64,000 nucleotides of DNA from Vavraia culicis subsp. floridensis (Eukaryota; Microsporidia; Pleistophoridae), in NCBI RefSeq assembly GCF_000192795.1, contig NW_007360606.1, positions 1,740 to 65,739 on the forward strand. The letters are read 5' to 3'. Positions 31,885 to 42,670 of this stretch are shown piece by piece. A model generated the notes under the pieces. The model did not search any database and was not told where the DNA came from. It saw only the letters and a list, made by a program, of their open reading frames with translations. The translations under genes and the position numbers were made by a program. Within the stretch, counting starts at the first letter, position 1. Every line of letters begins with the position of its first letter.

Positions 31885-34439
31885 CTGTACAGTTCTTGTG
31901 CAAACGTATGGATGAGCATAACTCAATTAAATGTCTCTTTCAACAAAAACATGATTAAAACAATTACAACCAGGTACTATCGTTTTTGGTGGTGCAAGAC
32001 ATAGTTGAGGTGGTGAGTAAATTTGTTATTGCTGTGGTGTGCATGGTCTACAGAAGCGTAGTTCATCAAATTAATTTAATAGATAAATTTATCATTATCA
32101 TTGTTCCGCCTTGTACAACAAACGAGAATAAATTGAATGCTAATTAATATGATCTTATGTTTGTATTGTTAACGATATTATCTCACCATGTTAACATAAA
32201 TAAGTATCCTCTACAAATAACATTTGCTATTCGTGTACATTCTCTCGATAGTCATTTTCTAAACACTACAGCATATCTTGTTTTATAATTTTGTTCTACA
32301 AAGCGTGTATGACCTGTATGGTAGCGAGATGATGCGGTATTTTGGATCTTGATAGGTATTCCATAGCGTATATGCTTAGCAACCAAGAATGATCCCTGCT
32401 ACTAGAAATTTATTGTATCTAACATTTGTGTAACGTGGAGTACTAGTTGAATGGCAGCAAGCTACCGTTTACATAGGGATGAAGGTTCAAACATGTTATT
32501 TATCCGAAAGGAGTTGCAAACATGGCAGGCTATCATTCCTTTCTGATCCCGCGATACTTAAAAATATTTGTGATTGGTGCAGATGCACCCAAAGGATAAA
32601 TATGATGTGCTTTGGTACGAAAATTTGTCGAGCAAACTTAATTTAATTTATGAAGCATTTAAAGGAGCGCAATACATGACTGTACCATATGATACATGCA
32701 TATCACTGGTACTTGTTTGCAATCATTATGATTTCAGCCCGATCAGCATCAATCATCGGTGCTCGTAATCAAATTACCAACAATTTTTGATTGGTGCTAT
32801 GAGTAACGTGTTTTAATTAATTGAATATTTTGAAAACGTACAAATGACTTAATTGCTGATCTGAAAATATAAATGGTACATTGGTTAGATTCGAACGAAT
32901 GAAATGCTAACGCTCGGCGTATTGATGCTGAAAGCGATTGCATCACCGCATTACATTCGATTAGCAGGGATTTCCGCACAGCGATCATTTGGTGATATCT
33001 CTAGGATGGTATTTATTAAACCAATAAAAATTATATGAAATTTAAAATGAGAGCGAATTGGGAATGAGGTGTAATGAGCGAATGATGGACAAATGAATGG
33101 ACAAGTACTTTTACAAAAAGTAAGAAATAAAAGGTAAAAGATTGGATGAAGGATCAGGGCGAACTATACCAAGAGCGCAGTTATAGATAGAATATTACGA
33201 AATATGATGCAAACACAGTGAGAGAGCTCATAAAAGAATATGTAGACCAAAAATTGTATGAAAATGTGCAATAATAATGCATTATCATCTTATAGATCTC
33301 ATAATATCAGGCGTGCTGTATTTAATTTATGAAAATGATTGGTGATGAAATAAATAATGTACGAAAATAAGGTGATATACAAGAATAGATAATGTATGAA
33401 AATAGTAAAACATAATTACGGCACATCGAATGGCAGTGTCCTAGCAATATACTCAGGTAAGTAAAAATATAGGGTAGCATACAGCTCCGATTAAATATCA
33501 CTCGAACCACTGTTATGATAAAATACGGTTGATAGGCAGAAACCTAATAAGTTACAGACAAAATATTTTTTTGTGTTGAGTACAACATTCATAATTTTCA
33601 TAATAGTATTTTTCTGGTTTTATAAAGGTGCGCATATGAATTAATTATCATCTTAACTGATTAAAAATGTTATTTCAAGTTGAAATGAACAAAATTCTGC
33701 CGTTCATTTTAAAGGTTAATTATTTCCTTAAAAGGAGCATAAAACAAATGATAACATTTTTTGAACTGTTTGAGTGGGAGGCGGCTCATGTATTGTAATT
33801 AAATTACAACTTTTGGTGTAATTCGTAAGGGAAGAATATTTTATATGCCTAGGTTTGGTTTTACAGCCAGGAAGTAGCGCATAATCATGAAACAAAAGAG
33901 ATCTGCAGATAGCGCATTCTATTACGAAAACAGCAAATAAATACGACAGAACTTTGTGGAGTGTCCGCGCAGCACTACCTGTGCTCCGTATCTATCGCTG
34001 AGCAACATCGCGTCTTGTCAAGATAATTATTACTGAGTCGTGATTATCAGTGCAAAAGAACAGAAAACACCCGTAATTAGGCTAATTAGAGTTACTGTAC
34101 GTGATGAAGCGCTGTAACCGCATCGAATAAATACTTTTCATCAAAACATTGATAAATGATTGTTACTATTCGTTTCACTGCTGTTCTCGAACGACATGCA
34201 TTTCATTTATTTAATAATTCCCAAAAGATGCTTTTATTGCGCACAAACACGAAATATCATGCAAATATTAGCACAGTAAGGCACCTTTCCACTCAGCTGT
34301 CACCAATGCGTCACACCCATTCGTACGGCATATCATTTGTCTCCTTTTTCTATAAATCTGTTTCAAAATATTTTTGATAAAAAATTTGACTGTTTACAAT
34401 CTTAAAGTATCTTATCCCTGTAATATAAAAAAATAAAAA

Positions 34440-34952
34440 ATGGTAAATACTGTATTAGACAAAGTTATAAGAATAAGAAAATTAATTAGAACTAACAAAG
34501 ATGCCAAGATAAAAATGATTGAGGACTACGTTTACTTCAAAGGTGCAATGTTTAAGATGGAGAAGGAGATTGACGAGATCCTGATAAAGAAAAAGGAAGA
34601 TTTGCAGCTAGAGGAACTGAGGAAAAAGAAGAGAAGAAGTAATAATGAAAAAGCTCTGGTAAGGAGATGTACAAAGATTGAGGCTCTGGAGGATATCAAC
34701 GAAATAAGGGGACTGGAAAACGAAAGCGTTGTCACGGTTACTGACGGCGTGCTGAGAGTAAAACGCTCTGAATTTAGAAAAAAAGACGCTGTAAAAGTAA
34801 ATATGCACGGGGAGAGGTTCAATGCTGTCTTGCTCTCTATTTCGCCATCTGGCATCGTTGTAAAGGCAAAAAATGGAAAGAAGTACAAGATTATGATCCA
34901 GAGTATAAAAAAAGATGATGTTAGGTTCATTAAGCTAGAGAGAAACAAATGA
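34440..34952 (+). CDS. small coiled-coil plus Tudor/SH3-like protein, unknown
   Basis: This 170-residue protein has a strongly charged helical N-terminal half (about 1-75), probably coiled coil, with the basic cluster LRKKKRRS near 60. The C-terminal part (about 105-165) has short alternating beta strands, RFNAVLLSIS, GIVVKAKNG and KYKIMIQSI, that look like a small beta barrel of the Tudor, SH3 or KOW type. A coiled coil followed by such a barrel occurs in chromatin proteins such as Sds3/BRMS1 and Sgf29, but I cannot tell which, if either. CCC lies 21 bases before the ATG. It is isolated between two gene-poor stretches. Confidence 0.8.
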   Translation: MVNTVLDKVIRIRKLIRTNKDAKIKMIEDYVYFKGAMFKMEKEIDEILIKKKEDLQLEELRKKKRRSNNEKALVRRCTKIEALEDINEIRGLENESVVTVTDGVLRVKRSEFRKKDAVKVNMHGERFNAVLLSISPSGIVVKAKNGKKYKIMIQSIKKDDVRFIKLERNK

Positions 34953-37899
34953 GAAGAAAAGAATTTGTGATTAAAATATTGTCAGTGTTCTTTACTATTC
35001 CGTTTTGCTCCAATGCATGCGTTATTTACGCATCGTAGTGCAATTCGAACATCGATTCTTATTGATAGCAGCTACCATGTTATTCTCGTCTACTACCGGC
35101 TTGAGTCAGCTATTATAGCCGATATGTCTAATTAGCAATAAAATGGCCAATTTATTGACATATTTGAGCTGATCTCGTGTGAATTTGCAATCAAAACATC
35201 GTTTGACGGATAAACATGCATTTGCTACGCCTAGTGCTGCAAAGCACAAAGATTTGAAAAAGTTTTTGGTTATGCCTCGGATCCATGGCCAAAAAATGCA
35301 GTTTGCCCATATGCATTTGATTATCGACCGTAAAATAAATTCGTACGTCGTATATCATCGTTCACGTCAGTGCGTATGTTGGTTTACATGACTTGCAAAA
35401 CAAATATTCTGTTTAAAAGGTTCTTATTGCTGTGCAACTTCTCGTCACATGCTTTTTAGCGGTAATAAGCATCATAAGCCGCGCCCCTCGTGTTCCATTT
35501 CTTTTTGTCCGCCAATGGCACACATTCCGTAAAAAACGTCAATTTACCAAAAAATGCACATGACCATCTGTCATTTTATGACGATTTTAACCAGAATACG
35601 TCTTCTCCTTTGCATTCTGTATCATTTCTAGCTCGAATATCCTATTTAAGACATTCTTAATAAATCTTTTTATTAAATACACCTAGTATTTTGGTATTCG
35701 TTCTCCCAATTTGCTGAATTTCTGGAGATGATCACTATCTACAAATGTCTTGGTAGGATAGAATATTATCATTTTATTTTTTGACGTGATATAGAATAAA
35801 CCATAGGGGAATTAAAACTGCTGTCTGGGAATAGAAAAACGTTTTTGGCGCTTCAAATATTTTATTGCGTTAGTTGCCGATCAATAAACATGAAAACAGT
35901 CATATTGAGATAACTATATCCGTACGGCTGTATCGCACAGTTTCTCAATTTTCATATGTCTGAGAATGGCCTTCCTTCCGACCTACCTGAAATAAGGTAA
36001 AACTAATTATTCGTTTTCCAGTAAATCTGATCACAATGGGGTAAAGTCATGATCGCCTTCGTAATTTTTATGTAATTTACCATATATTCGTCGTGAAAGC
36101 GCTTTTTAATGTGATACACAGTACTTTAGTGTCATTGTACACACGATAAGTGCGAAGAGTTGAATAGCTGATTGAATATGCCAAAGAGTGCTAAACATAC
36201 AAACCGACAATAGTTGAGAGTAATTGATCTGCACCATGCTGCTTTATAAAAATGTGAACATGTTGAACGCACTAATAGATTCAGAGGCACATAACACCTG
36301 CAAATGCATCCTTTCCTCTCATTATTGTGCTATACAATGGTTCATCTCGTACGGTAATTCACATTTTCGAGTTTTATAACCATTAATGCTGCTTTTATAC
36401 CTATTAGAGGTCTTTGAGCAACGGACAATTTGATTACGAGCTGTAAAATTCATTTCATCACTCTTTTATTGCTGTAAAATCTTCAAGAAAATATTCTTGA
36501 AAAGGAATATCATTGAAACTATTCAAAAAATATAATTACTACGGAATTTAATTTGAAAATGACCATGTTTTAATAAAAACTGTCTTATAAGCGCTATACT
36601 CAGAAGTATACGGGCAAGTTGAATTTGTTATCTCCAATTTTAAATTTTACATTTGGTAGCACCGTGCACGGAGCAGCCGTGCCATGGCTATTTTTATATT
36701 ACAAGTAGAAACCGCCTTTGAGAAAGGAACATTCTGCAAATTGTGTTTTCTTATACAGCCAAAGATTCGAAACATTCTATTTTGGTATTTTCGACAAAAA
36801 ATTTCTGCAGCCGAAAATAGTACATGCTCACGGCGTTCATGAGCACTTCACGTCAATTTCTATAATTTGTATACTTTTAAATTTATTAATCGTTTTTCTG
36901 GTAGGTCTTAATGAATTATCACGCACATAGACGCCAAAACAATATAATAGCCATAAATATCACTAACAAACACGAATGAAGACGGTTATATAAGGAAATA
37001 TAACGATTTGTACCTTTCAGCTCGTGATATATGATTGGTAAACATGTGCTGTTGCAATGGCCAGATCAACCATATTTAGCTAATTTTTCTGCCGTTAGAC
37101 AAAACAAAAAAATTACCAGCATTAGATAACGCACTCACCTGATTATATTGCTCATAGCGTTTTGACCTGTTGGTGAGCGCAAGTAAATGCGGACGAATGT
37201 GTCATTTCGTACAATTCCTGCAAATGAAAATATTACCGAATAGGAAGTGTGTGAAAAATGCGAAAATAATTTTAATTGGTAACGTAATCAAGTTGTTATT
37301 TCCAAAAGCTCAGATCAAAATCTTTGAATAGCTAAAGCCGAGCTGAGCGAACCAATAGAAAGTATCTGTTTGTATGGCAGACTATCCACAACTTTTATTC
37401 ATATCAAATCACAGACAGGTCCACTATTGTCATGGTTTAGTTCTTTCTACAGTGTGAATAAAATGCGGATGATCATATCCGAACAAGAAATAGTTCATCA
37501 ACCAATGATCATTTACATACAATAAAGAAATTAATAACCTGTCAAACGGGTAATTTAACAGCGCAGCTTTCACTCTCTAGAAGAAGAGTACGATGGTAGT
37601 AATGAATTTAATTGCGATTATGATAGTATGTCGCTTGCAATATAGGATTGTTCACTAGTATACACGTTGTGCATGGAGTTACAAAATAGCAAACTAAGCT
37701 GGTTCATTTTTTAGATAATATTTCTTGCTCAGATCGTGATATTTTTTATAATCTTTACTTAGCACAATTTACAAATCCATTTCACCTGATATAGCCTTGT
37801 GAAGATAGCAGAAGTTGAAACCAAAACTGGGCTTGAATGAAACGATAGCGCTCCACCAGACACAAATTACGACCAAAGCACTACTTTATAATAAGATAT
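34953..37899. other. 2.9 kb gene-poor region
   Basis: I see no supported gene. The only structure I noted is a short G+C-rich patch around 36656-36700, with a CACGG/CCGTG stem followed by a run of T. The open frames at 35179-35391 and 36718-36930 have no credible start or family signature. Confidence 0.5.
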
Positions 37900-38793
37900 T
37901 TATTTAGAGTGAACTATATAGCCACACGACGGATAATGATCAAGTCCCATCCTCATCAATGTCCTTTTCCCGAATCCGGGATTCACAAACACCAGTCCAC
38001 CACCAAATTTCTTGTATTCTACGTCATACGGTCCGTAAAAAATGGCGTATGTCTTGGAACTTGACTTTGCGTTCTCCGGAACACCAATGAACACCGTACT
38101 ATTTGATTTAAAAGATTCTTGCTTCAATATATTCGCGTTATCGCACACAACTATCGATAGATCATAGCTTCCTTCCAAGCTGTCCTTTTTCTTCTGCCTT
38201 TCCTTCTTGGAAATAAAAAGCTGCCTGACAATCTTGCAGTTCACCGAGCAAAGCATGATCAACTCGGGGTAGTACCCCTGCGCCATGAGCAGCCGCGAGA
38301 TATTGAACGCTACCTGTGCGTACCAGTCATCCTTTTGAATTATGACGCCAATTTTCATACTGTGCGATTCCTTGTTGCCAAAGAAATTGTTTTTAAAGAA
38401 ATTGATGGAATAGCACGCAGCAATACTCGCAGCTTCCTCCTTGCTCGGTCCGTAGTTATCGTATGCCTCTCTTATTATACTCTTCCTCTGCTCGCTTGTC
38501 ATATCCACAAACAACGAGGCATACCTGTTCTTGTCCTCGAATAAATATTCGCTTTTTTCGTTAAATTCCAGGTATTCGCCAGCCTCTACTATAGCTGGAT
38601 CGTTTAGCTCCTTCGGATCGTTGTCGTTAAGCTCCAAATTTTCTACATGCGAAAAGAGAATCCGTGTGAGCGACTGTACATTCTTTTCCTGCACATATAT
38701 CAACCCATTGTCGGTATCTATTCTTTTCAATATGCCTGATACCAACGATGAGGCCGTCTGCACCGTTATGCTGTGTTCCAGATATTCCTTCAT
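37900..38793 (-). CDS. EDC3: Edc3-like decapping activator (LSm + YjeF-N)
   Basis: Edc3 is a P-body scaffold that activates Dcp2 in mRNA decapping. The 297-residue product starts with an LSm-like segment (residues 8-55: SITVQTASSLVSGILKRI and then GLIYVQ). The rest, from about residue 100, reads as a divergent YjeF-N Rossmann-like domain, with SEQRKSIIREAYDNYG, KIGVIIQKDDWYAQVAFN, LLMAQGYYPELIML, DLSIVVCDN and a late GGGLVFVNPGFG segment. The usual GPGNNGGD of active YjeF proteins is absent, as in Edc3. The acidic middle stretch is much shorter than in yeast Edc3 (551 residues). I moved the start from a TTG at 38811 to the ATG at 38793. Confidence 0.72.
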   Translation of the reverse strand: MKEYLEHSITVQTASSLVSGILKRIDTDNGLIYVQEKNVQSLTRILFSHVENLELNDNDPKELNDPAIVEAGEYLEFNEKSEYLFEDKNRYASLFVDMTSEQRKSIIREAYDNYGPSKEEAASIAACYSINFFKNNFFGNKESHSMKIGVIIQKDDWYAQVAFNISRLLMAQGYYPELIMLCSVNCKIVRQLFISKKERQKKKDSLEGSYDLSIVVCDNANILKQESFKSNSTVFIGVPENAKSSSKTYAIFYGPYDVEYKKFGGGLVFVNPGFGKRTLMRMGLDHYPSCGYIVHSK

Positions 38794-39297
38794 CTTGCAG
38801 GGGGTAAACAATTAGATGAACGTAATGCGGTTTTAGTGCTGGTCTGACCTACAAGTACAACAGTGACAAAAGCGTACAGGTGCAGCGGTATTAGATCATG
38901 TACATGTAAAAAAAGTCATGAGCAGGTATCACGCGATGTATTACAAGCTAATGACATGATTATGAGAATTTAACAAAATCGGTGAAATCGCTACCCTGCC
39001 AATATTAGGTAAAATACCCATCCTGAACAGCAATTTTACACAGAACACATCGATTAGCACTTTTCACAGATTTTTCTTCAATTTATCATGAACATGTTTC
39101 CTTCTTCGTGCTGTACTGCACCGTTGTGTCCATTTGTTCTTCGGAACATAAAAATTTGAAATCAAGCAACGGAGGAATATGCTTGGGAATTTATGATGAG
39201 ATGGAAAATACGAACAACTTAACTGTTTCATACGTTTAAATGCTGCATAAAAGCACATGAACGATTGTTGAAGAAGAAACTGTGAGACTTTACTGAA
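38794..39297. other. EDC3 upstream region
   Basis: About 500 bases between EDC3 and the 3' end of the pyruvate dehydrogenase gene. A 64-codon frame at 39064-39258 is not supported. Confidence 0.45.
38800..38804 (-). promoter_or_regulatory. CCCCC start-proximal signal of EDC3
   Basis: Five C residues on the coding strand lie 6 bases before the ATG at 38793, supporting that start. Confidence 0.6.
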
Positions 39298-40284
39298 TTA
39301 TTTCATCATATCACGTACCCGTTTGAAAACATCCTCAACACTTGGCAGGGACATCTGCTCAAGATTTAATGCATACGGTGTAGGCACGTCCTCAGCATTT
39401 ATTCTCTCAACAGGCACTTTCAGCATACTGAACATTTTTTCGTGGATATTGGCCGATATTTCCGATGCTATGCTGAAGCACGGCCAAGAATTGTCGACAA
39501 TTACAAGTCTCCTCGTTTTTTTGACGCTCTCAACTATCGTTGCGTAATCAATCGGCCGTATTGATATGAGATTTATTACCTCGACACTGATACCGTCTTT
39601 CTCCAACATTTGCGATGCCTCCAAACAAAGGCCCACCGTGAGCGAGATGCCTATTAACGTGACATCCTTGCCTTCCCTTTCCACCACAGCCTTGAACTCC
39701 TGAATGTACTCTTTGTCATCAAACGATTTACATCTCTCGAATGGTTTCTGGTACAGCACCTCATTTTCCAAGAATATTACCGGGTTTTGATCACGCAAGG
39801 CCTTTCTCAGGCACCCCCGATGATCTCGGGCGTTGTAAGGTGCCACAACCTTCAAACCAGGCACAGCTCCGTAGTAGCAGCCAAAATCTTGTGTATGTTG
39901 CGCGCCTACGCCGTAATTAAATCCATTTGGTCCTCTGAACACGATAGGTGTCCGCAATAAGCCGTTGGACATATACAGAGATTTTGCACAGGTGTTAATT
40001 ATGTGATCGATGGACTGCAGTGCGAAGTTCCAGGTCATGTAGTCCACTACAGGATGCAAGCCAGCTTGTGCTGCGCCCGCTGCCAGTCCTGTGAAACCTA
40101 TTTCGCTGATCGGTGAATCAACAACCCGGTGCTCACCATACTTTTTCTGTAGGTTAAGTGTTGCTCCGTATGCGCCTCCATGTAGTCCCACCTCTTCGCC
40201 TATGATAAATATTTTCGGATTCAGCTCCATTTCCTCGTCTAATGCCATGTTTATTGCCTGTATTGGTGTTATTGTTTTGTCCAT
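39298..40284 (-). CDS. PDB1: pyruvate dehydrogenase E1 component, beta subunit
   Basis: With the alpha subunit this thiamine-diphosphate enzyme decarboxylates pyruvate. The 328 residues match the mature E1 beta chain from end to end: INMALDEEMELNPKIFIIGEEVG, which carries the conserved Glu near the cofactor (seen as MALDEEM and IGEEVG), then VDSPISEIGFTGLAAGAA, VDYMTWNFALQSIDHI, FRGPNGFNYGVGAQHTQDF and VVAPYNARDHRG. The C-terminal domain has RLVIVDNSWP and RINAEDVPTPYA. There is no mitochondrial targeting leader; the protein begins MDKTITPIQA. Microsporidia are known to keep E1 alpha and beta but not E2 and E3, so the product probably feeds another acceptor. No CCC is close to the ATG. Confidence 0.96.
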   Translation of the reverse strand: MDKTITPIQAINMALDEEMELNPKIFIIGEEVGLHGGAYGATLNLQKKYGEHRVVDSPISEIGFTGLAAGAAQAGLHPVVDYMTWNFALQSIDHIINTCAKSLYMSNGLLRTPIVFRGPNGFNYGVGAQHTQDFGCYYGAVPGLKVVAPYNARDHRGCLRKALRDQNPVIFLENEVLYQKPFERCKSFDDKEYIQEFKAVVEREGKDVTLIGISLTVGLCLEASQMLEKDGISVEVINLISIRPIDYATIVESVKKTRRLVIVDNSWPCFSIASEISANIHEKMFSMLKVPVERINAEDVPTPYALNLEQMSLPSVEDVFKRVRDMMK

Positions 40285-42670
40285 GCTTTATTTTGTTACG
40301 GTACGAATAAAACTTTCAATTTGAAGGTGATTTAATTGCAGTGATTTATTAAACCTACAAACAGAAAATTTGACGAGGGCACTTTACTGCTCATGGTAGA
40401 TGAAAGACGGCAACAAGCAAATTATTCTCCACGGGTACAAAATGATATTTACCTAAAAAGTTACGATTTGGTTTGTATCCGTCATTGATATATGCTGTTC
40501 ACTCGTATATATCTCAGGTACGTATTTTATATGGCAAGTGGAAACTATCTGGTGTTTTGTTGCGGCATATTTTTCGTTCATTAGCGCTATTTGTGAGTAA
40601 ATTTGTTTGCTTTTTGTTGACTGTTGACATTTACGGCTTGAGTGCCTTCTCTTAAACAACAAAGTTTAAACTGAGTTTGGACTGATTTTACACATTTTTA
40701 TGTTGCTGTTTTGGAAATGTTTTCTACCAATCCTGTCTCAAGCACTAATAAGCAGCTTTCTTAGTACAGCATATTAGTTAAAAGCTGATCCCTAATAGAC
40801 CTTGTGGCGCGTGTTCACATGTGCAATAGAAGGTTTTTTACCACCACAGAGAAAGCAATCATCATGATCAGTTCTGTTTAATAAAAAGTTTAGTCGATAG
40901 CCTTTTGAGTAAATATATTTCATTTCAGAAATGCCTGTGTTGCGCAGCACATGTTTGTAGAAAAATGCATTGTACAGTTTTTACACCACAAGCCATTTAT
41001 CTCTTCGTACAGCAACATCCAAATAAAATTCCCAAGGCTACGGCGAAAAATATGAACTGTAAAAAGCGATTTTATTATTTGAAGAACCTGATTAAAAATG
41101 AATGAACAGCATATTAAAAAAATGTACAAACAGTGCATGTGATATACCAAGTACATCACATGCACTATTAAAATTTTATAAATCTAGTTTATTTGTTAAT
41201 TTATTTATTCCTCAGATCACTGTGTCAAACCATTCATAAGCGCATTTCTGGTGAGTCGCAGCTAACTATGGTATTGAATTTCATTGGTTTACAAGGAAAA
41301 ATCAAACCTATAGCTTACCTAAGTTAAAACAGGTGCGGCTTTGGAATCGGTTACGCACTCATATAACTTGGAACTGGATTTCAAGCATTACCCGTTTCCG
41401 TGTACACATTGGAAACAAAATATTGAATTTTTTGGTGCTATCCTGGCGAGAGTTAAGCTCGGTAGCCAGGTGAGGATTCGACCTTTTCATCCACAGTAAT
41501 CCACGATTCAATCCCTTATATCAATAAATTTGTGTAGACGCCCAACGGTTCATCAGGTCATTTTGCACTAACGAAAGGTATTTCAAAAAACAAAAAATAT
41601 TAATCTGTGGTGAAGTGCGCAAGGAGTGGTGTTCATAGAGAGTTTTTGGTTCTCACTATCTCGTGACGGAGTATCATACAAATCTTGGGAGAGTTCCTAG
41701 TTGCTAATGCACTTCGGTACCTAAGATGAAAGTACCATCATAAATCAAATGCCTAACGTTGTGATGAGGGCAATCTTTCACTACTAGTTCCAAAGGAGAA
41801 AATCATCCACGAATCACATGTTACAGCGTTACATTCTATTCTGGTCACTTTGTTTACACGTGAATGTTTCCAAGTTTACATTAACACACTTTTTGTGCCA
41901 TACCGCACTCTGTATGAGCCAAAAATAGAAAAAGCTCCATCTCACATGTCAAATTAATGAATAAAGCAGCTAAAATGTGCGAAATTGCCAGATTGCAGAA
42001 ATGTGAGGTATTGTGTGGCAATCACTCCGTAAGTAAATCTTATTAAATTCAACAAAAGTACTGAGAACATGAAAATTCTTGAATTGGTGCAGATATAAGA
42101 GCTTTTAAACATGAAAACAAATCGTATATTATACTCATGGGAATCGTCTTAACATATGGAAACTATACACTAATCTAAGTATATAATCACACGGTATCAG
42201 CTCTCGGATTTTACCTACTGGTTTGATGAGATAACATGATTTATCTCGAAACATTAACAAACAATCAACACTTTTATGGTCAATTCGCTTTCCATTTGTG
42301 CAGAAACGGATGATAAATTAAAATGGTGATCATTCTCTGTAGTATAATTTCATTTAGATAAATTGGGAAATCATATAAAGAGACAAAGGAAAGATTTCGC
42401 CTTGTCAGCATCATTCTTTTCTGACAGGTGTAATAATAAGTGTATATTGTTCGAATCACTGCTTTTACCGCATGTTTCGTTCTAGCTAATGTTATGATTA
42501 AAATCTTGCCATCATTTTAATTTGATCAGAAAGCGCCATGTAATAATACGAGTCGTTTTAATAGATCTCAAAAACGTAAATCACGATACAAACAATTAAT
42601 CTGAAAATGTTAGCCTCTCTGATTAAATCAGACTGTATAAAAATAAAATACGAGCCAGCTCATATTCGTA
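40285..42670. other. 2.4 kb spacer upstream of PDB1
   Basis: AT-rich spacer between divergent genes. It contains an inverted repeat at 41132-41166. The segment at about 41340-41530 has some local G+C and an AGTTAAGCTC string, but I could not fit it to a 5S rRNA or tRNA. No supported gene. Confidence 0.5.
41132..41166. repeat. perfect 12-bp inverted repeat, 11-base loop
   Basis: AGTGCATGTGAT at 41132-41143 is followed by 11 bases and then its exact reverse complement ATCACATGCACT at 41155-41166. A run of A/T follows. It is unrelated in sequence to the other hairpins in the window. Confidence 0.8.

Larger units (their letters stand above)
30051..34439. other. 4.4 kb gene-poor region
   Basis: I found no supported gene in this stretch, by far the longest without one. 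It is AT-rich, and its open frames are short and scattered. It contains a strong inverted repeat at 31835-31884. I see no transposase or reverse transcriptase remnant in the translated frames, but very degraded elements would escape reading by eye. Confidence 0.5.

Noticed and set aside
32870..32960. Minus-strand GTTCGAATC resembling a tRNA T-loop
   Set aside because: No matching stems or anticodon arm at the right distance.
34073..34089. GTAATTAGGCTAATTAG, possible 17-base intron
   Set aside because: It is shorter than any credible intron here, and no exons flank it.
41340..41530. Possible 5S rRNA or tRNA because of GAGTTAAGCTC and GGATTCGACC strings
   Set aside because: The spacing does not fit 5S rRNA boxes, and no T-stem or acceptor stem pairs around the TTCGA string.
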